From the NCBI GenBank assembly GCA_010279815.1, contig QEOQ01000226.1:3103219-3167218 (forward strand): DNA of 64,000 bases. Reading direction: 5' to 3'. Position numbers and translations under genes: made by a program. Below are positions 32,501 through 44,029 of this stretch, piece by piece. Under the pieces are notes generated by a model. The model worked only from the letters and a program-made list of their open reading frames with translations. It was not told the origin of the DNA and searched no databases. This stretch comes from Brachionus plicatilis (lineage: Eukaryota > Rotifera > Eurotatoria > Ploima > Brachionidae). Within the stretch, counting starts at the first letter, position 1; each line of letters starts with the position of its first letter.

Positions 32501-35500
32501 TTGAATGTTTTTTTCATTTTGCGAATCAGAAATTGATTGTGCTGAAATAATATTCCCTTTTTGAAAAAGGAAAAAAATTTGATTGAATTTTTTGATAAAA
32601 ATTGACGTAAATTTCGGTAAAATTTTTGTAAAAAAGGTAAAAATTCAACAAAAAAAGGAAAAATGGATTTTATGTTATTGTATTCTTTTTTTTTTAAAAC
32701 AAATTATGAAAATTAATATTTTAATATGGCTCATAAAAATTTTTTTAGATTACCATATTATTATTATTATTATAAAAAAGCTACAGCAAGACTAGCTTGC
32801 GGAGGCGGCCTACATGAGAGGTCGCCTATGGTAGCTCGTTGCACATAATGAGAAAAAACACTGATAGAAATATACAATAAAAATTTTAGGGTTAAAAAAG
32901 TATATTAATTTTTACAAGAATAAAAAAACTGGAAATACATTCTAATAAGAAAAAGAAAGAATTATATTTAGTATACAATTGATATATAGTGTGAAAAAGT
33001 AAATATTTTACGGGAAATATGGTAAAATATCGTGAATTTACCAAAATTTACGTAAAATATGGAGAATTCAAGGTGTCGTAGAAGCACTGTAATTAATCTT
33101 AATTGTTTTTAATTAATTTGATTTAAATTTTTGTGATTTTTTTTTAAAGAATACATATTTGTATCCTTCAAATTAAAAAAATTATTTTTTTGGCCTAACT
33201 TGCTGACAATCTCACCTTTAACTACAGTACAAATTAAAACTTACTTGTACGCATTTTGTTCTTCTATTTTCCTCAACTCTTCCTTTCCCCACTGGAAGAG
33301 TTGAGGAAAAGAAATGTTCAAGTTAGTTTTAAATTAAACTGTATTATGAAATTTTTTTTAACTAAGACAAAAAGTGTTCATCACAAATTCATTAATTTTT
33401 AAACCAAAATTTTTTTAATTTAAATTTTGCAACATAAAAAAATTCAATTTTTCATTTAAAAAAATCAGTGTTGAAAATCGCATATTGTATTGGATTAAGT
33501 ATTTAAATATTTTATTAAAAATTTAAAAGCATTTGTAAATAAAATTAAAGGTTCAAGATAATTGAATTTATATTCGAATAAAAAAATTCCTAATTTTAAA
33601 TTGAACAAAAAATTATACTGATTTAAAATTCAATTAAATAAAATTTAAATGCTTTGATCTAGAATCCTCGAAGGTTGCAAAAAATATATGGATTACTTTT
33701 TCCAAAATTTTTAGATTTTGATACTTTGTTTTAATATTTTGACGATATCAAAAAAGTATAGCCTGCTTCTTTTCTCATTATTTTGTGAGTTAATATCTTG
33801 ATTGATGATGCAAGATGCAGAAGCGTGAGAGTAGTTAGGTTCTAGGTGACTTTTTCATTCTATAGAAAATCTTCAATTACTTGCCTATTAGAAATTTTTG
33901 TTTAATAATAAAATAACTTTATAATCGCTCTGTAAAAAAATGTCTTTTATTGAAGAAATCCCTAATAAAACCAACTGCAACTCAAGCAATCATGGAAATA
34001 GGCATAATTAGTTGTGGAGAGTCTGAAACAGATTAGATAGCCGAGCAGCCATATACAAAAAAGAATAGATTGGAAAACGATGTAATAAAGAATAAACGCA
34101 GAAGACCAGTCTGATCGAAAAACACAAAAAAGTAAATTTAGTATTTTTTTTATCCTTTAAAAAATATATTTTGTTTTTATTTTTTTGTTCTACTTAGATT
34201 ATTATTGTTATATTTTTATAAAAAAAAGAATAAATAAAATTCTAAAATCCGTATTTTAGTTTTTTTCTTGCAAAACATAAAAACAGGGAATAAAACAACA
34301 CATAATTTGCTAAAAAGTCAAATTATTGTTTTGGCACAAAATTTTGGTGTTAAATTCATAAAATGTTAAAATTGAAAAATTTTGCTTCAAATTTTAAAGG
34401 TGAAAGAAAGTTAAAAAAAACAATAAATTTTTACCAACATGAAAAAATTGAAACTGTCACCTTTCTCTAAAATTAAAATTTTTTTTTAATTTAAAAAAAA
34501 ATCATTGAAATTTAGCCTTAGCCAATAATTCGTGCAATAAGCGTTGGTAACAAAATGGCAAAAATTCTAATTATTTAATAGTTTTTAAAAAACTCAAAAA
34601 TTTCTGCATCCCAAAAGAATATATTGAGCAGCATTGATGCTCTGAAAAATTAATTTAAATTAAAAAAATTTTAAATTGAATACAATACAAGATTTTTCAG
34701 TTTTACCATTTTTTGGCTGAAGCGGGTCTGGTCAAAAGTTTGAACACCTGATAACAAAATTTACTTCAAAAAAATCTACAGTAAAAAATATGGACACATG
34801 ATCTTGAAATTGACTTTTAAAATTTTCATAGTCATTTTTTTGAACAAAAAAATATTTATTTTTTTTCTAAAAATTTCGAGTCAATTTTAAGACCACTTTT
34901 TTTATATATTTCATTTGATACAAATTTTTTTTATGATATTTTTTTTCAATTAAAAAAAAAATGGATTTAGATAAACTCCTCCAGATCGACCCTTTAAATC
35001 AGCTAAAAATGTTGATGAACATTGGAGTTTTGTACCCAGAAAGTCCATTTATTTTTGAATTGAAAAAAATTTTATAAAAAAAATTTGTACCAAATGAAAT
35101 ATGTAATAAAAGTGGTCTCAAAATATACTCAAAAATTAAAAAAAATAAAAATTTTTTTTTTGTTCATAAAATTGTATACGTAAACTTTAATAGTCAATTT
35201 CAAGATCATGTGTCCATATTTTTTACTGAAAATTTTTTTAAAGTAATTTTTTTGATCTGATGGTCAAACTTTTGACCAGAGTCAATTTTTTTTGGTTAAT
35301 GTGGATCAAATTTAAAATTTATTGGGAGAAGATGGACATCTTTATTAATTTTTAAGAGGAAAAAAAAAATTAACCAGACACTTACTCTTCGTTTGAGTGA
35401 ATCACCGAAATTTAAAAACTCTTGATTAGTTGATATATAGGAAATACGCCTCGAGTTGTTTAATAGACTTTGAGTTGATTTTTGATTTGAATTTTGTGAC

Positions 35501-38500
35501 CCTATTCTAGATGAAAAAGAATTGTTTTCGATTTGATCTGAGTGAATGGAGGTATTGTGATTAATGGAACTGTTGGAAAGAAATTTGGAAGCTGAACTAT
35601 TCGATTTGTTCGAATTAACAGTCGCGGTCCTCTGTCGAGAATAATTATTCAATGAATTTTTTGACGCGCTACCATTCTGATCCAAACTCATTTCCTGTGT
35701 ACTTTGAACCAATTTTTTCACATCATTTGTCTGACTTGTCTGGTCCTCCATTAGAGAAGACTCATTTTCCTCGGTATCTATTTCGAAATTTTCGTAATCG
35801 TCCATGTGAGAACTAGTGTCGCCAATGTGGGAATTGTGCGAAGTCTCCGAACCATCATTTTTCAAGTTAAGCATACTACTGGCTCCGCTTTCGCTTCCCA
35901 TTCTGTCAGTCGAGTTCAGCAAACTGCTGTCTCCACTAGCACCAGCCACACTGCTATTCGAACTTTCAGTCATGATGATTTTTTTCATTTTTCTATACTG
36001 TAAATTGTCCAGATCTCGGACTATGTCTTTGGTTTTTTTGATCAATTCAATCAATGCATCCCTATTGCTAAACTTGACTATAAATTCATTGTTGAGCAAT
36101 TCGTTGGCCGCTGGACGATTTTGTGGACTCTTTTTCAGGCATAAATCTATGAATTTTTTGAATTCCGGACTCCATTGATTTGCTGGCTTTCCATCTGAGC
36201 CTGTCTGGGTCGAGAGACTTGGCGAGTCATTTTGGGCAATATGATACAATGCACTCATCGCGTTCATATTGTATAGCGGTGGTTTGCGTTCAGCTAATTC
36301 TATGCATGTGATTCCCAATGACCAAATGTCCACTTTGGTATCATACTGGCCTTCGTCCATTGCCAATATTACTTCAGGGGACATCCAATATGGTGTCTAG
36401 ATAGATTAAATAATATAATTTTAAACTTTTAAAGACTGATAAATTTTAAGTATAGGGTCGAGTGGGCTCATTAAAAATTAAACAATAAAATGTTATGTTT
36501 TAAATACCGTAAACTCGTGACCATTACTCTTGGAACAATGTCAAAATTTGGGTTTATTCCATACAGAACTAATACCATCGAAACCATGTTATTAAATTTT
36601 TTTATTTTTTTTTAGAATAAACCTTGACGTCTGTCTTTAAACTAAGAGTAAGCGCAAAACTTTGATTTTATTCTTAGAATAATTTCGAATTTATTTTGCA
36701 ATAAACTTAAAAAATTGTAGAGTTAAATTCGAAATTAAAAAAAATAAAAATTAAACTTTATTCTAATTTTTGTATTTATTCTAAGAGTAAAAATTAAAAT
36801 TAAATTTAAAATTAAAAAATTCGATTTAATAGCCAAAAAAAACTGTATAATAACATTTATTTTTTATTTTGCCTTATAATTTTATCATTTTCGTCACGGG
36901 GTAAAACCAACCAAACCAAATCCCAAATTTCAATAGCTTCCAATATCGAAACTTGTTCAAATCAATTATCACCAAAGAAACGTGGTAGAAAAAGGCTACC
37001 TCGTGACGAAAATGATAGAATTATAAGGCAAAATAAAAAATAAATGTTATTATACAGTTTTTTTTGGCTATTAAATCGAATTTTTTAATTTTAAATTTAA
37101 TTTTAATTTTTACTCTTAGAATAAATACAAAAATTAGAATAAAGTTTAATTTTTATTTTTTTTAATTTCGAATTTAACTCTACAATTTTTTAAGTTTATT
37201 GCAAAATAAATTCGAAATTATTCTAAGAATAAAATCAAAGTTTTGCGCTTACTCTTAGTTTAAAGTCAGACGTCAAGGCTTATTCTAAAAAAAAATAAAA
37301 AAATTTAATAACATGGTTTCGATGGTATTAATTCCGTATGGAATAAACCCAAATTTTGACATTGTTCCAAGAGTAATGGTCACGAGTTTACGGTAATTAT
37401 CAAATAATTAATTTTTCTAAAAAAATTTTTTTTATTTCCAATTTATATTTTATTTAGTTTAAACGTTTTCAAATACCATATCAAAAAAATTTTTTATTGG
37501 TAAATCTTTAGAAAATATTTTTTAAAAGCATCAACTCTTTTAAATAAAATTTTTATATTTTTTTCAATTTTTTATCTTTTAAGCTAAATTTTTTTATTAA
37601 TTAATAAAAAATATATAAAATTTGCAAAATGTTTCCCAAAATAACGCATTGAAAACAGAAATAACCGAGACAAATTACGCTTTATAGAATATGAATTTTT
37701 TTTAGTTATTTAGAAAATTTAAACTTTTAACATAAAAATAAAAAAATCATCATCATCTTTAAATCTTATATCAAACTACTTTACTGACAGAAATCAAGTT
37801 GTTAGAATGAAAGAAGTAAACCGTCTTTAATTGGCCTTGTCGTCCCTCAAGAATCTGTTTTGGGTCCCTTAATTTAATTTTTATAAATGATCTACCCATA
37901 AATTTAAAATTAAAATGCAAGTTGTTTTCTGATCATACAACCCTCTATTTTAGTTATTCAAATTTGGACAAACTTTTGTCAAAATTTTCAGAAGAATTAA
38001 AGGTTTTATCAATTTAGATAAAAAAATTTTTATGTTTGTGACGAACATATATTATAGAAGTTATATTACCGAAAAGCATCGTTGTTTTAAATCAAATAGT
38101 CAAAGTTGTTGACGAGTCTAAGATAGTGGTATAAATTTTGCCAAGCATATATCAACAGTTTGCACCCAAATAAATAGAAAAATTTTTTCAATTAAAAATC
38201 TTTTATGTAAAAACACAATTTTTTAAAACATTTATTCTTCCATACTGTGACTATGCGCTCACGCTCGAAATATATTTTCCAAAATCTCAGAACCTCTTTA
38301 ATTTCTTTTATTCTGTCTTGTTTAAACTGTTTGAATTTGACTTTTCAAATTTTGAACATAACGATATAAATAACTTTCTTGAAAAATATGGATTAGTTGG
38401 GTTCCAACACAGATTTTTATCTAGACTCCTAACCTTTGGTTTTAAAATATTTAAACTGGACAATGGTCCTAGTTTATCAAAAGAAAGCTTAAATAAAATA

Positions 38501-41500
38501 AAATAAGAAACCTTAAATGCAATTTAAGAAATAAAAATAATTTAATTGTACCAAAAACAAAAAAAACAAATGAATTAATTTTTTATATAAAATATTTTGT
38601 TATTTTGTATTTTAATTATTCGTCTATTTTAACGAAACGTTGATCAGTCTATTCAATAGATAAGTGATTTGACGTTTGTGTTTTTACGTAAATTTACTTA
38701 GGTAAAATTTGGTAAAATTACTAAAATTTACGTAAAAAAGAGTAAAATTTGGTAAATTTTTTTTTATTAATTTAGAAGTTAATAAAAAAATTTTATTAGA
38801 AATTTTTCAAATATTTAAAAAAATTATGAAAAATTAGTCAATTTTTTTACGTAATTTTACGTAAAAACATAAATGTCAAAACACAACTGTAAAAATTCAA
38901 CAAAATTTTCAAAACATATTGATATAATTTCAATCAAACATGAATATCAAAATTAAATCAAAATTAATTTTTTTTAAATGTTCAAATATATGTTTATTTG
39001 AATTCTGGTTAAATATTTGATTTCAACACCAGTTAGAACTAGATGCTAAAAACTATCAAAAAGTGGAATATTTTAGTCTAATTTACATTTAAAAATAGAA
39101 AAAAAAATAGAAAAACAAAAACTCACTTTCAATCGGAGAACAAGCTTAAATAAATGAATTTTTAGAAATATGGATGAAAAAAGTGGAAAATTTTTTATTC
39201 CTACTTTAAAAAAGCATACTCTAAGTCAATCTTTAAAAAGATAAAATAGACAATAATTATAATTAAGGTTTTATGAAGTTCAGTACAAAAGAACAGAACA
39301 AAGTGTAAAAAAAATAAATAACTTTTTTTCTAAAAGTTTAAAATTAATTCTGTAACTGTAAAAGTCTGTTAATGATGTGCAAAATCTCTGCAAAATGCAC
39401 CACGCTCGATTTTATTGAAATTTAATTTCTGCTAAACTCTGCAAATTTAGCAGATATTGATATTTGATGCAACTCTGAATGTTGCACTAAGTTGCATTTA
39501 CAGAATTAAGTTTAAACATTTAGAAAAAAAGTTATTCAATTTTTTTGCATTATTTTCTGTTCTTTTTATTTTTTTGTACTGAATTTCACAAAGCCTATAA
39601 TTATAACATAATAACTGATTTTTGTTAATAAATAATTTAAAAAAAAAATAGGTAATAATTCTTATCAGTTATTTTATTAATTATAAAATTTTATGTATGA
39701 AGATATTTTCATAGAAAATAATCAGTTTTTAACCTAAAAAACTAAGAAAGTATCTAATATCTTCTGTTCAAAATTTGCCAGTTTTTTAAAAGAATATCAT
39801 TTTGATTGTCAATATCTTAAAATAATTGATCAAAATTTTTTTTAATAAACCTTAGAATAGGAAATAATCAGGACCATTTTTATCTTTAACAAAATGTTAA
39901 ACGATTTTTATAAAATTGAATACAATATAAAATGAATATTTTCTAAACTAGATTAATATTTTTAGCTAATTAAAATTCTATTCTATGGAACCCTTTTTTT
40001 CCTTTAAAATACACATATAAATTTAATGATGCTAATTTTTTTTTTAAATTAGCGAGGACTTGATAAAATTTAAACACAATTGATTTTTTTCCGTAAATTT
40101 TTCAATTTAAAAAAATAATTTTTATTTGTGTATCGAAGAAAAAAGTTTTTGCTTTCTTTTTTTTTGATATTTTAAAAATATGTACTAAATAATTTTGGTT
40201 GTGAAAAATTTGGCACAAAAAAACAGCTAAAATTAAAAATCCTGCAAGTGCAACATTTCTCAGCAAATGAAGGACTATCAGCCTTTTAACTTAGTGATTT
40301 TGGCACATTAGGGCGAATTTTAGTTTAAAAAACCATAAAATTTTCTAAATAAATTTACAAAAGAGCCTTAAATTATTTGCAGAGAATTTTTCTTTTAATT
40401 TTATAATAAAATATGGCCAAGGAAATAAGCTTGGTCTAGTGAGACAGATTTTTATGTTGATTTTTTGAATGGAAAAATATTAATTTGCTTAAGTGCCATA
40501 TATATTAGGCATAATAATAATATTTTTTAGTATAGATTTATAATTAAAATTTTGTGCCAAGAAGAAATTTATCGGATTCAATTTAAAACAAAAATTAATT
40601 AATATTAATAGAGTCTGATGGAAACTATTGGACTCAAATTTAAATTAATACATCTGACTACAATTTATGATCTGGGGCTCTATAAAACTTGTTTAAATAA
40701 GTCCAAAATTAATTATTCATTTTTTAATATTTTTTTTCATAATTGTTAATAACTTATTTTCGATTTAACTATCAAGTTTTTATTGAAGCTGATCAGTCTC
40801 TAAAAATTTCGAAGCCAAAGACACTTAATTAATGTAGTTTAATTTTAAAAAATTAAGTTTAAAAAATTCAATTATTAGAAATTATTTTGTTGATATTTTT
40901 GTTAAGTTGGATAAAAGAAATGGAACAAAATTTACTTACACCAACAAAAGAGTTTGCGGGACTGACGAACGAAGCCGAGCCGAAATCGGCCAATTTGACA
41001 GTTCCATCGTCAGTTAAAAGAATGTTTCCGGCTTTAATGTCTCGATGAATGTAAGCTTTTGAGTGCAGGTAGTTCAATCCATCCAGACTGTCTCTCATAA
41101 TGGTGGCAATTTCTCTTTCGGCAAGAGGCTTTTTGTGAACTTCGAGCAAGTCTGATGTAGAGCCGAGACAATACTCCATGACAAGCCATGCGTAATGATC
41201 CTTAACATAGCATCCCTTGTACGATACACAATGCGGATGCCTCAGTTCTTTGATAAACTTGAGCTCTTTCTGAATCTCAAGCCATTTCTTGAAATAAAAT
41301 TAAAAATTTTTATTTAATTTTTTGAATAAAAAAAAAAAAAAATTTTATTAAATTAAAAAAAAAAAAATTAAATTTTTATTTTAAAAATTTTACTTCAGAA
41401 GACTGTTTGCCGCCGTAGTTCATCATTTTAATGGCGACCACTTCGTTTGTTTTTACATTTTTGGCATAGTAGACAGCGCCAAAGTTTCCATGGCCAATTT

Positions 41501-41621
41501 CAGTCAGCTCGATGAACAGCTTGGACGGATCATCGCGCTCAATTTGAACCACTATGTTCGGAGAGTTGGGTTGATTTTCCGCATTGCCAAGACCACCGCT
41601 TATGTGAAACGGCGTAGGCAT
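26591..41621 (-). CDS. TAOK: TAO (thousand-and-one) serine/threonine kinase, complete, five exons
   Basis: Coding exons on minus: 41621-41394, 41287-40940, 36396-35386, 31806-30940, 27229-26591. All junctions are GT-AG, phase 0, and join to 1030 residues (human TAOK1 is 1001). Kinase domain about 36-310: glycine loop GHGNFG (43-48), VAIK lysine 65, HRD 157-159, DFG 177-179, and TPYWMSPEV in the activation segment just after the exon 2/3 junction. Then come NLQYRKMKK, a Ser-rich acidic linker, [11 protein letters not shown], and a long coiled-coil-rich C-terminus (exons 4-5). TAO kinases phosphorylate MAP2Ks (p38/JNK pathway) and Hippo/MST, and act on microtubules (family knowledge). Met 41621 was chosen because it precedes the kinase N-terminus; a possible 3' splice site (AATAG) lies just upstream, so a 5' UTR intron or trans-splicing is possible. 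AATAAA on minus at 26553-26548 may be the poly(A) signal. The exon 4 acceptor has a weak pyrimidine tract. Confidence 0.93.
27230..29750. other. TAO kinase intron 4, gene-free AT-rich part
   Basis: The intron spans 27230-30939. This part contains no recognised coding sequence or clear repeat; very high AT content and homopolymer runs dominate. Confidence 0.6.
29751..30229. mobile_element. MITE in TAO kinase intron 4 (about 9-bp target duplication)
   Basis: Ends are GGCATTGTGA and TCACAATGCC. Flanks are ATAAAACTG (29742-29750) and ATATAACTG (30230-30238), a 9-bp duplication with one mismatch. The arms share ACATGTTCTGTAAATTGTAG and the AACAAAATAT-type block. The left arm is itself partly duplicated: the unit from ATAAAAA through the ACATGTTCTG block to TTTGTACCACCA appears at about 29788 and again at about 29944. 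No coding capacity. Confidence 0.75.
31910..33091. mobile_element. Foldback element in TAO kinase intron 3
   Basis: Left end TAAAGTGCTGATACCTTGAA and the complement of the right end (TACAGTGCTTCTACGACACC, then TTGAATTC) are inverted repeats extending through CCATATTTTNCGTAAATT. The ends abut TA. Within it, 32060-32560 is a second imperfect palindrome built from AACACAATTT and GTGTTGAA-type words, and a LINE tail (32756-32912) is inserted. Confidence 0.6.
32756..32912 (-). repeat. LINE-like 3' end fragment, inverted copy
   Basis: This is the reverse complement of the unit at 3058-3210: CTACAGCAAGACTAGCTTGC then GGTCGCCTATGGTAGCTC, preceded by (TTA)n. It is nested in the foldback element of TAO kinase intron 3. 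Confidence 0.65.
33223..33343. mobile_element. Small MITE, copy 1 (TACAGTACAA family)
   Basis: A 121-bp inverted repeat: TACAGTACAAATTAAAACTT at the left, and complement TACAGTTTAATTTAAAACTA at the right, with CTCAACTCTTCC / GGAAGAGTTGAG in the centre. A related copy is at 62535-62683. TA-flanked CAGT ends suggest a Tc1/mariner-type origin. Confidence 0.75.
33990..34140 (+). pseudogene. Possible Tc1-type transposase N-terminal remnant
   Basis: The segment around 34090-34135 reads RRRPV, a stop, SKNTKKVNL. It parallels RGRSVGSSKHKKSKLN at 21965-22010, as if both come from the basic linker after a helix-turn-helix. The evidence is thin. Confidence 0.3.
34727..35280. mobile_element. MITE in TAO kinase intron 3 (CTGGTCAAAAG ends)
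   Basis: Left TCTGGTCAAAAGTTTGAACA and complement of right TCTGGTCAAAAGTTTGACCA. The arms continue with AAAAAATATGGACACATGAT and CTTGAAATTGACT in both. The centre at 34980-35040 carries CCAGATCGACCCTTTAAATC. About 554 bp, no open frame. Confidence 0.75.
36507..37393. mobile_element. Near-perfect 887-bp palindrome in TAO kinase intron 2
   Basis: Two arms of roughly 390 bases are almost exact inverted complements. Outer ends are CCGTAAACTCGTGACCATTA and its complement, flanked by TA on both sides (36505-36506, 37394-37395). The loop (about 36900-37010) is single-copy and reads [20 protein letters not shown] on plus, a Tc1-type basic linker, so it is probably an internally deleted Tc1/mariner relative. 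Confidence 0.85.
37800..38506 (+). pseudogene. LINE reverse transcriptase relic in TAO kinase intron 2
   Basis: Pieces read [12 protein letters not shown] and INDLPINL (usually GVPQGSVLGPLLF..INDLP), [11 protein letters not shown] at the YxDD position (catalytic Asp pair lost), and 38318-38506 reads [20 protein letters not shown] then FGFKIF, the C-terminal region. Multiple stops. Antisense to the kinase gene. Confidence 0.65.
38661..38891. mobile_element. Short ACGTAA-rich MITE in TAO kinase intron 2
   Basis: Left TTTGACGTTTGTGTTTTTAC and complement of right TTTGACATTTATGTTTTTAC are inverted. The arms contain GTAAATTTACxTAxGTAAAA-type words. The right boundary is TA next to CAGTTGTG (complement); the left boundary is less certain. 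Confidence 0.5.
39266..39595. mobile_element. hAT-like MITE, copy 2 (8-bp target duplication)
   Basis: Same family as 23337-23699: AGGTTTTATGAAGTTCAGTA at the left and complement GGCTTTGTGAAATTCAGTAC at the right. TATAATTA is present on both sides (39258-39265 and 39596-39603). Located in TAO kinase intron 2. Confidence 0.8.
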
Positions 41622-44029
41622 ATTTATTCGCTCTATTAAAAACAATCAAAAACAAATTTTGTATTTTTGTGCAACTAACGAGTAACAATTATAAATTGGC
41701 AATCAAAAACAAGGATTTCGTGGATTTTGTGGTCCAAAAGTATTTGTTGTTTAAATTGTTTAGTTCAACTTCTAGCTTTAATTCAATTTAATCTTTTTAA
41801 ACATAGCTTTTTATTTACATTTTTTCATGGCTTTATTCTGTCAAATAAAAAAAAAAAGATGAATTTGGCTTTTTAGTTGCGGCATAGGCGCCCCAAAAGC
41901 TCTAGTCAAAAAGGTGAGCAAAACTTGGAAAGTAGACGATGACTAAATTTTTGGAAAATTTCTACATCGCTATTATGTTTTCAAATAGCTATAGAAAACT
42001 AAAAAATAAAAACGAATGCAAAATAAATTATTATAATAAAATAAATTTAAAAATTAATAATTTGAAATTTTAAAATACCGCTTTGGATAGATTTACAAGT
42101 ATATTCATTAAAGAAATTGATGACTGCAAGTGCAATTTTGTACTTTTTTTTTTTTAATTTTTATTTTAAAAATTTTTTTTTTAATTAAACAAACCTCCCT
42201 CCCCCCCATTTACACTTTTTATCTTTTCTAAAATAATAATAAAAAATACAAAAAAAATGATAATTTTTTTTGCTTCAAGAGATATTATATAAATTTTTTG
42301 TTGTTGCCTGTAGACCAAGTTTTGGGATGCGCTCTAGACGCTAGTTGATAAATAAGTCTACTTAAGGCTACATTTTATGCATATCTTTTATATTTATCTA
42401 CTCGAGTGGCCCAGTCTAAATAAACCCTAATAATACCTCATTAGCTCAATGCTGAACCTTTCTAGAATAAATACTTAACTTTTCTCTTAATAAAACATAG
42501 TTTATATATTTTACCTGTTTAATGGCTTAATAGAAAACAATATGGCACACAGAGATACTTTTAACTAACTCGTAAAAAATGACAAATGATCAACAAAATT
42601 TGTTTTCGTCTATTTTCAGACGATTAGTATTTTGAAAATTAGAAAAAAGGCCTATCAATTAATGAGAATAATTCAAATAAATTTATTTATTTATTTTTAT
42701 ATTTTAAAGCTAAGTTTACCTCTAGAAATAGAAGTTTTTGAATAGTTTTAATTATCGTTTGAAAAAAATTCAAAAATTTGACAAAAATTTTCTCACAAAA
42801 TCACTTAGGTATTTTGAGACTTTTGCGCGAGCAGATTTTTCCGAATTTTTAATTTATGTGACAAAAATTGTTTTATTTTTGCCTTCTTTTTAAATAAAAA
42901 ATTCTCTATTTTTTTGCAACAACAATTCGTGAAAAAAAAATAGAAACTTTATTTAGAAAAGCCATTAATGAAATAGGGTCTAATCTTCTTTTTTTGTTAA
43001 AAAAATAATATTTTATAATGAGTTCGAAAATCTCTCTTTCTCATTTGCACAAATTTCTTAAATAATCTTTTTTATCGTTCTTGTAAATGACTTACGATTT
43101 AAAAAAGATTTAAAAGAATTAAAAAAATTCAAACTCTTACTTTTTGAATGATATTTAAATAAAAATTCTTTTTTTCTTATGAAAATAAAATGTATGATTA
43201 AACAAAATTTATTATTTATTTGATTTATAAACTTCTCGAACTTGAAAATAGATATTAAAATTACTTAAGACAAATATTTTCATTTTGGTATAAAACTTTA
43301 AATAAAATCAAGGCATTTTCCTTTAAAATAATTTACTTTCTCTGCATTTTTTTTTTAAAACAAATCTTCGAGAAATTTAAAAATCTTTTTATAAATAAAG
43401 TTGAAACGCTTGCAAAAACAAAAAATTAAAAAAAAAAACAAATCTTTTTTATATCTAAAAAGCTAAATTTTGAGAGTCCAACCTATGGTTATTAAAATTT
43501 TTAAATAAACATTATCAACATTTAAGCGTGGAGTATTGATATGTTAAAAGATTAGTTTAAGACTCAAAGCTTTATAAAATAAAAACAAAAAATGAAATTA
43601 ATGAAAATACAATACAAGTTAGATTGTTAAATAGTTTTGAAATCTTTTCTCCTCCCTCCCCTTAAAGGAAATAATATTTTTTTATATGATAATATGCCCA
43701 AAATTAAAAAAAAAAAGACAAAATAATTAAATCACAATCTCTACTCAATTTTATTTTAAAAAATATTTAAATTTTTAAAACTTTTTAAATTAAATGAACT
43801 GCTATTTAATCTTAAATATATTTGATTAATCTTTAAGCTTTAATTTTTTTGACAATGCTAAAATTATTAAAAATTAAAATTAAATTTAAATATTTAAAAA
43901 TTTTAATTAATCACTAATTTTTTGTCAGTCTTATTCTGATTAATAAAAAAATAAAATCATGTGACAAGATGACTTGTTCAAAAAGTTAAACAAAATTATT
44001 TATGATCAGTTGTTAATATTAGCTAAAGA
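41622..44029. promoter_or_regulatory. Intergenic region between divergent TAO kinase and COMMD3
   Basis: This 2.4-kb AT-rich region separates the two start codons, so it must contain both promoters unless 5' exons lie elsewhere. I see no clear TATA box, element or conserved motif. A GC-richer patch at 41880-41945 (GGCATAGGCGCCCCAAAAGC) may be an untranslated exon or regulatory site. Confidence 0.4.

Noticed and set aside
35806..36178. Two overlapping plus-strand open frames
   Set aside because: Antisense of TAO kinase exon 3, which is in phase with the other exons.
42190..42230. C-rich run next to poly-T as a possible promoter element
   Set aside because: Simple low-complexity sequence without a defined motif or nearby gene start.
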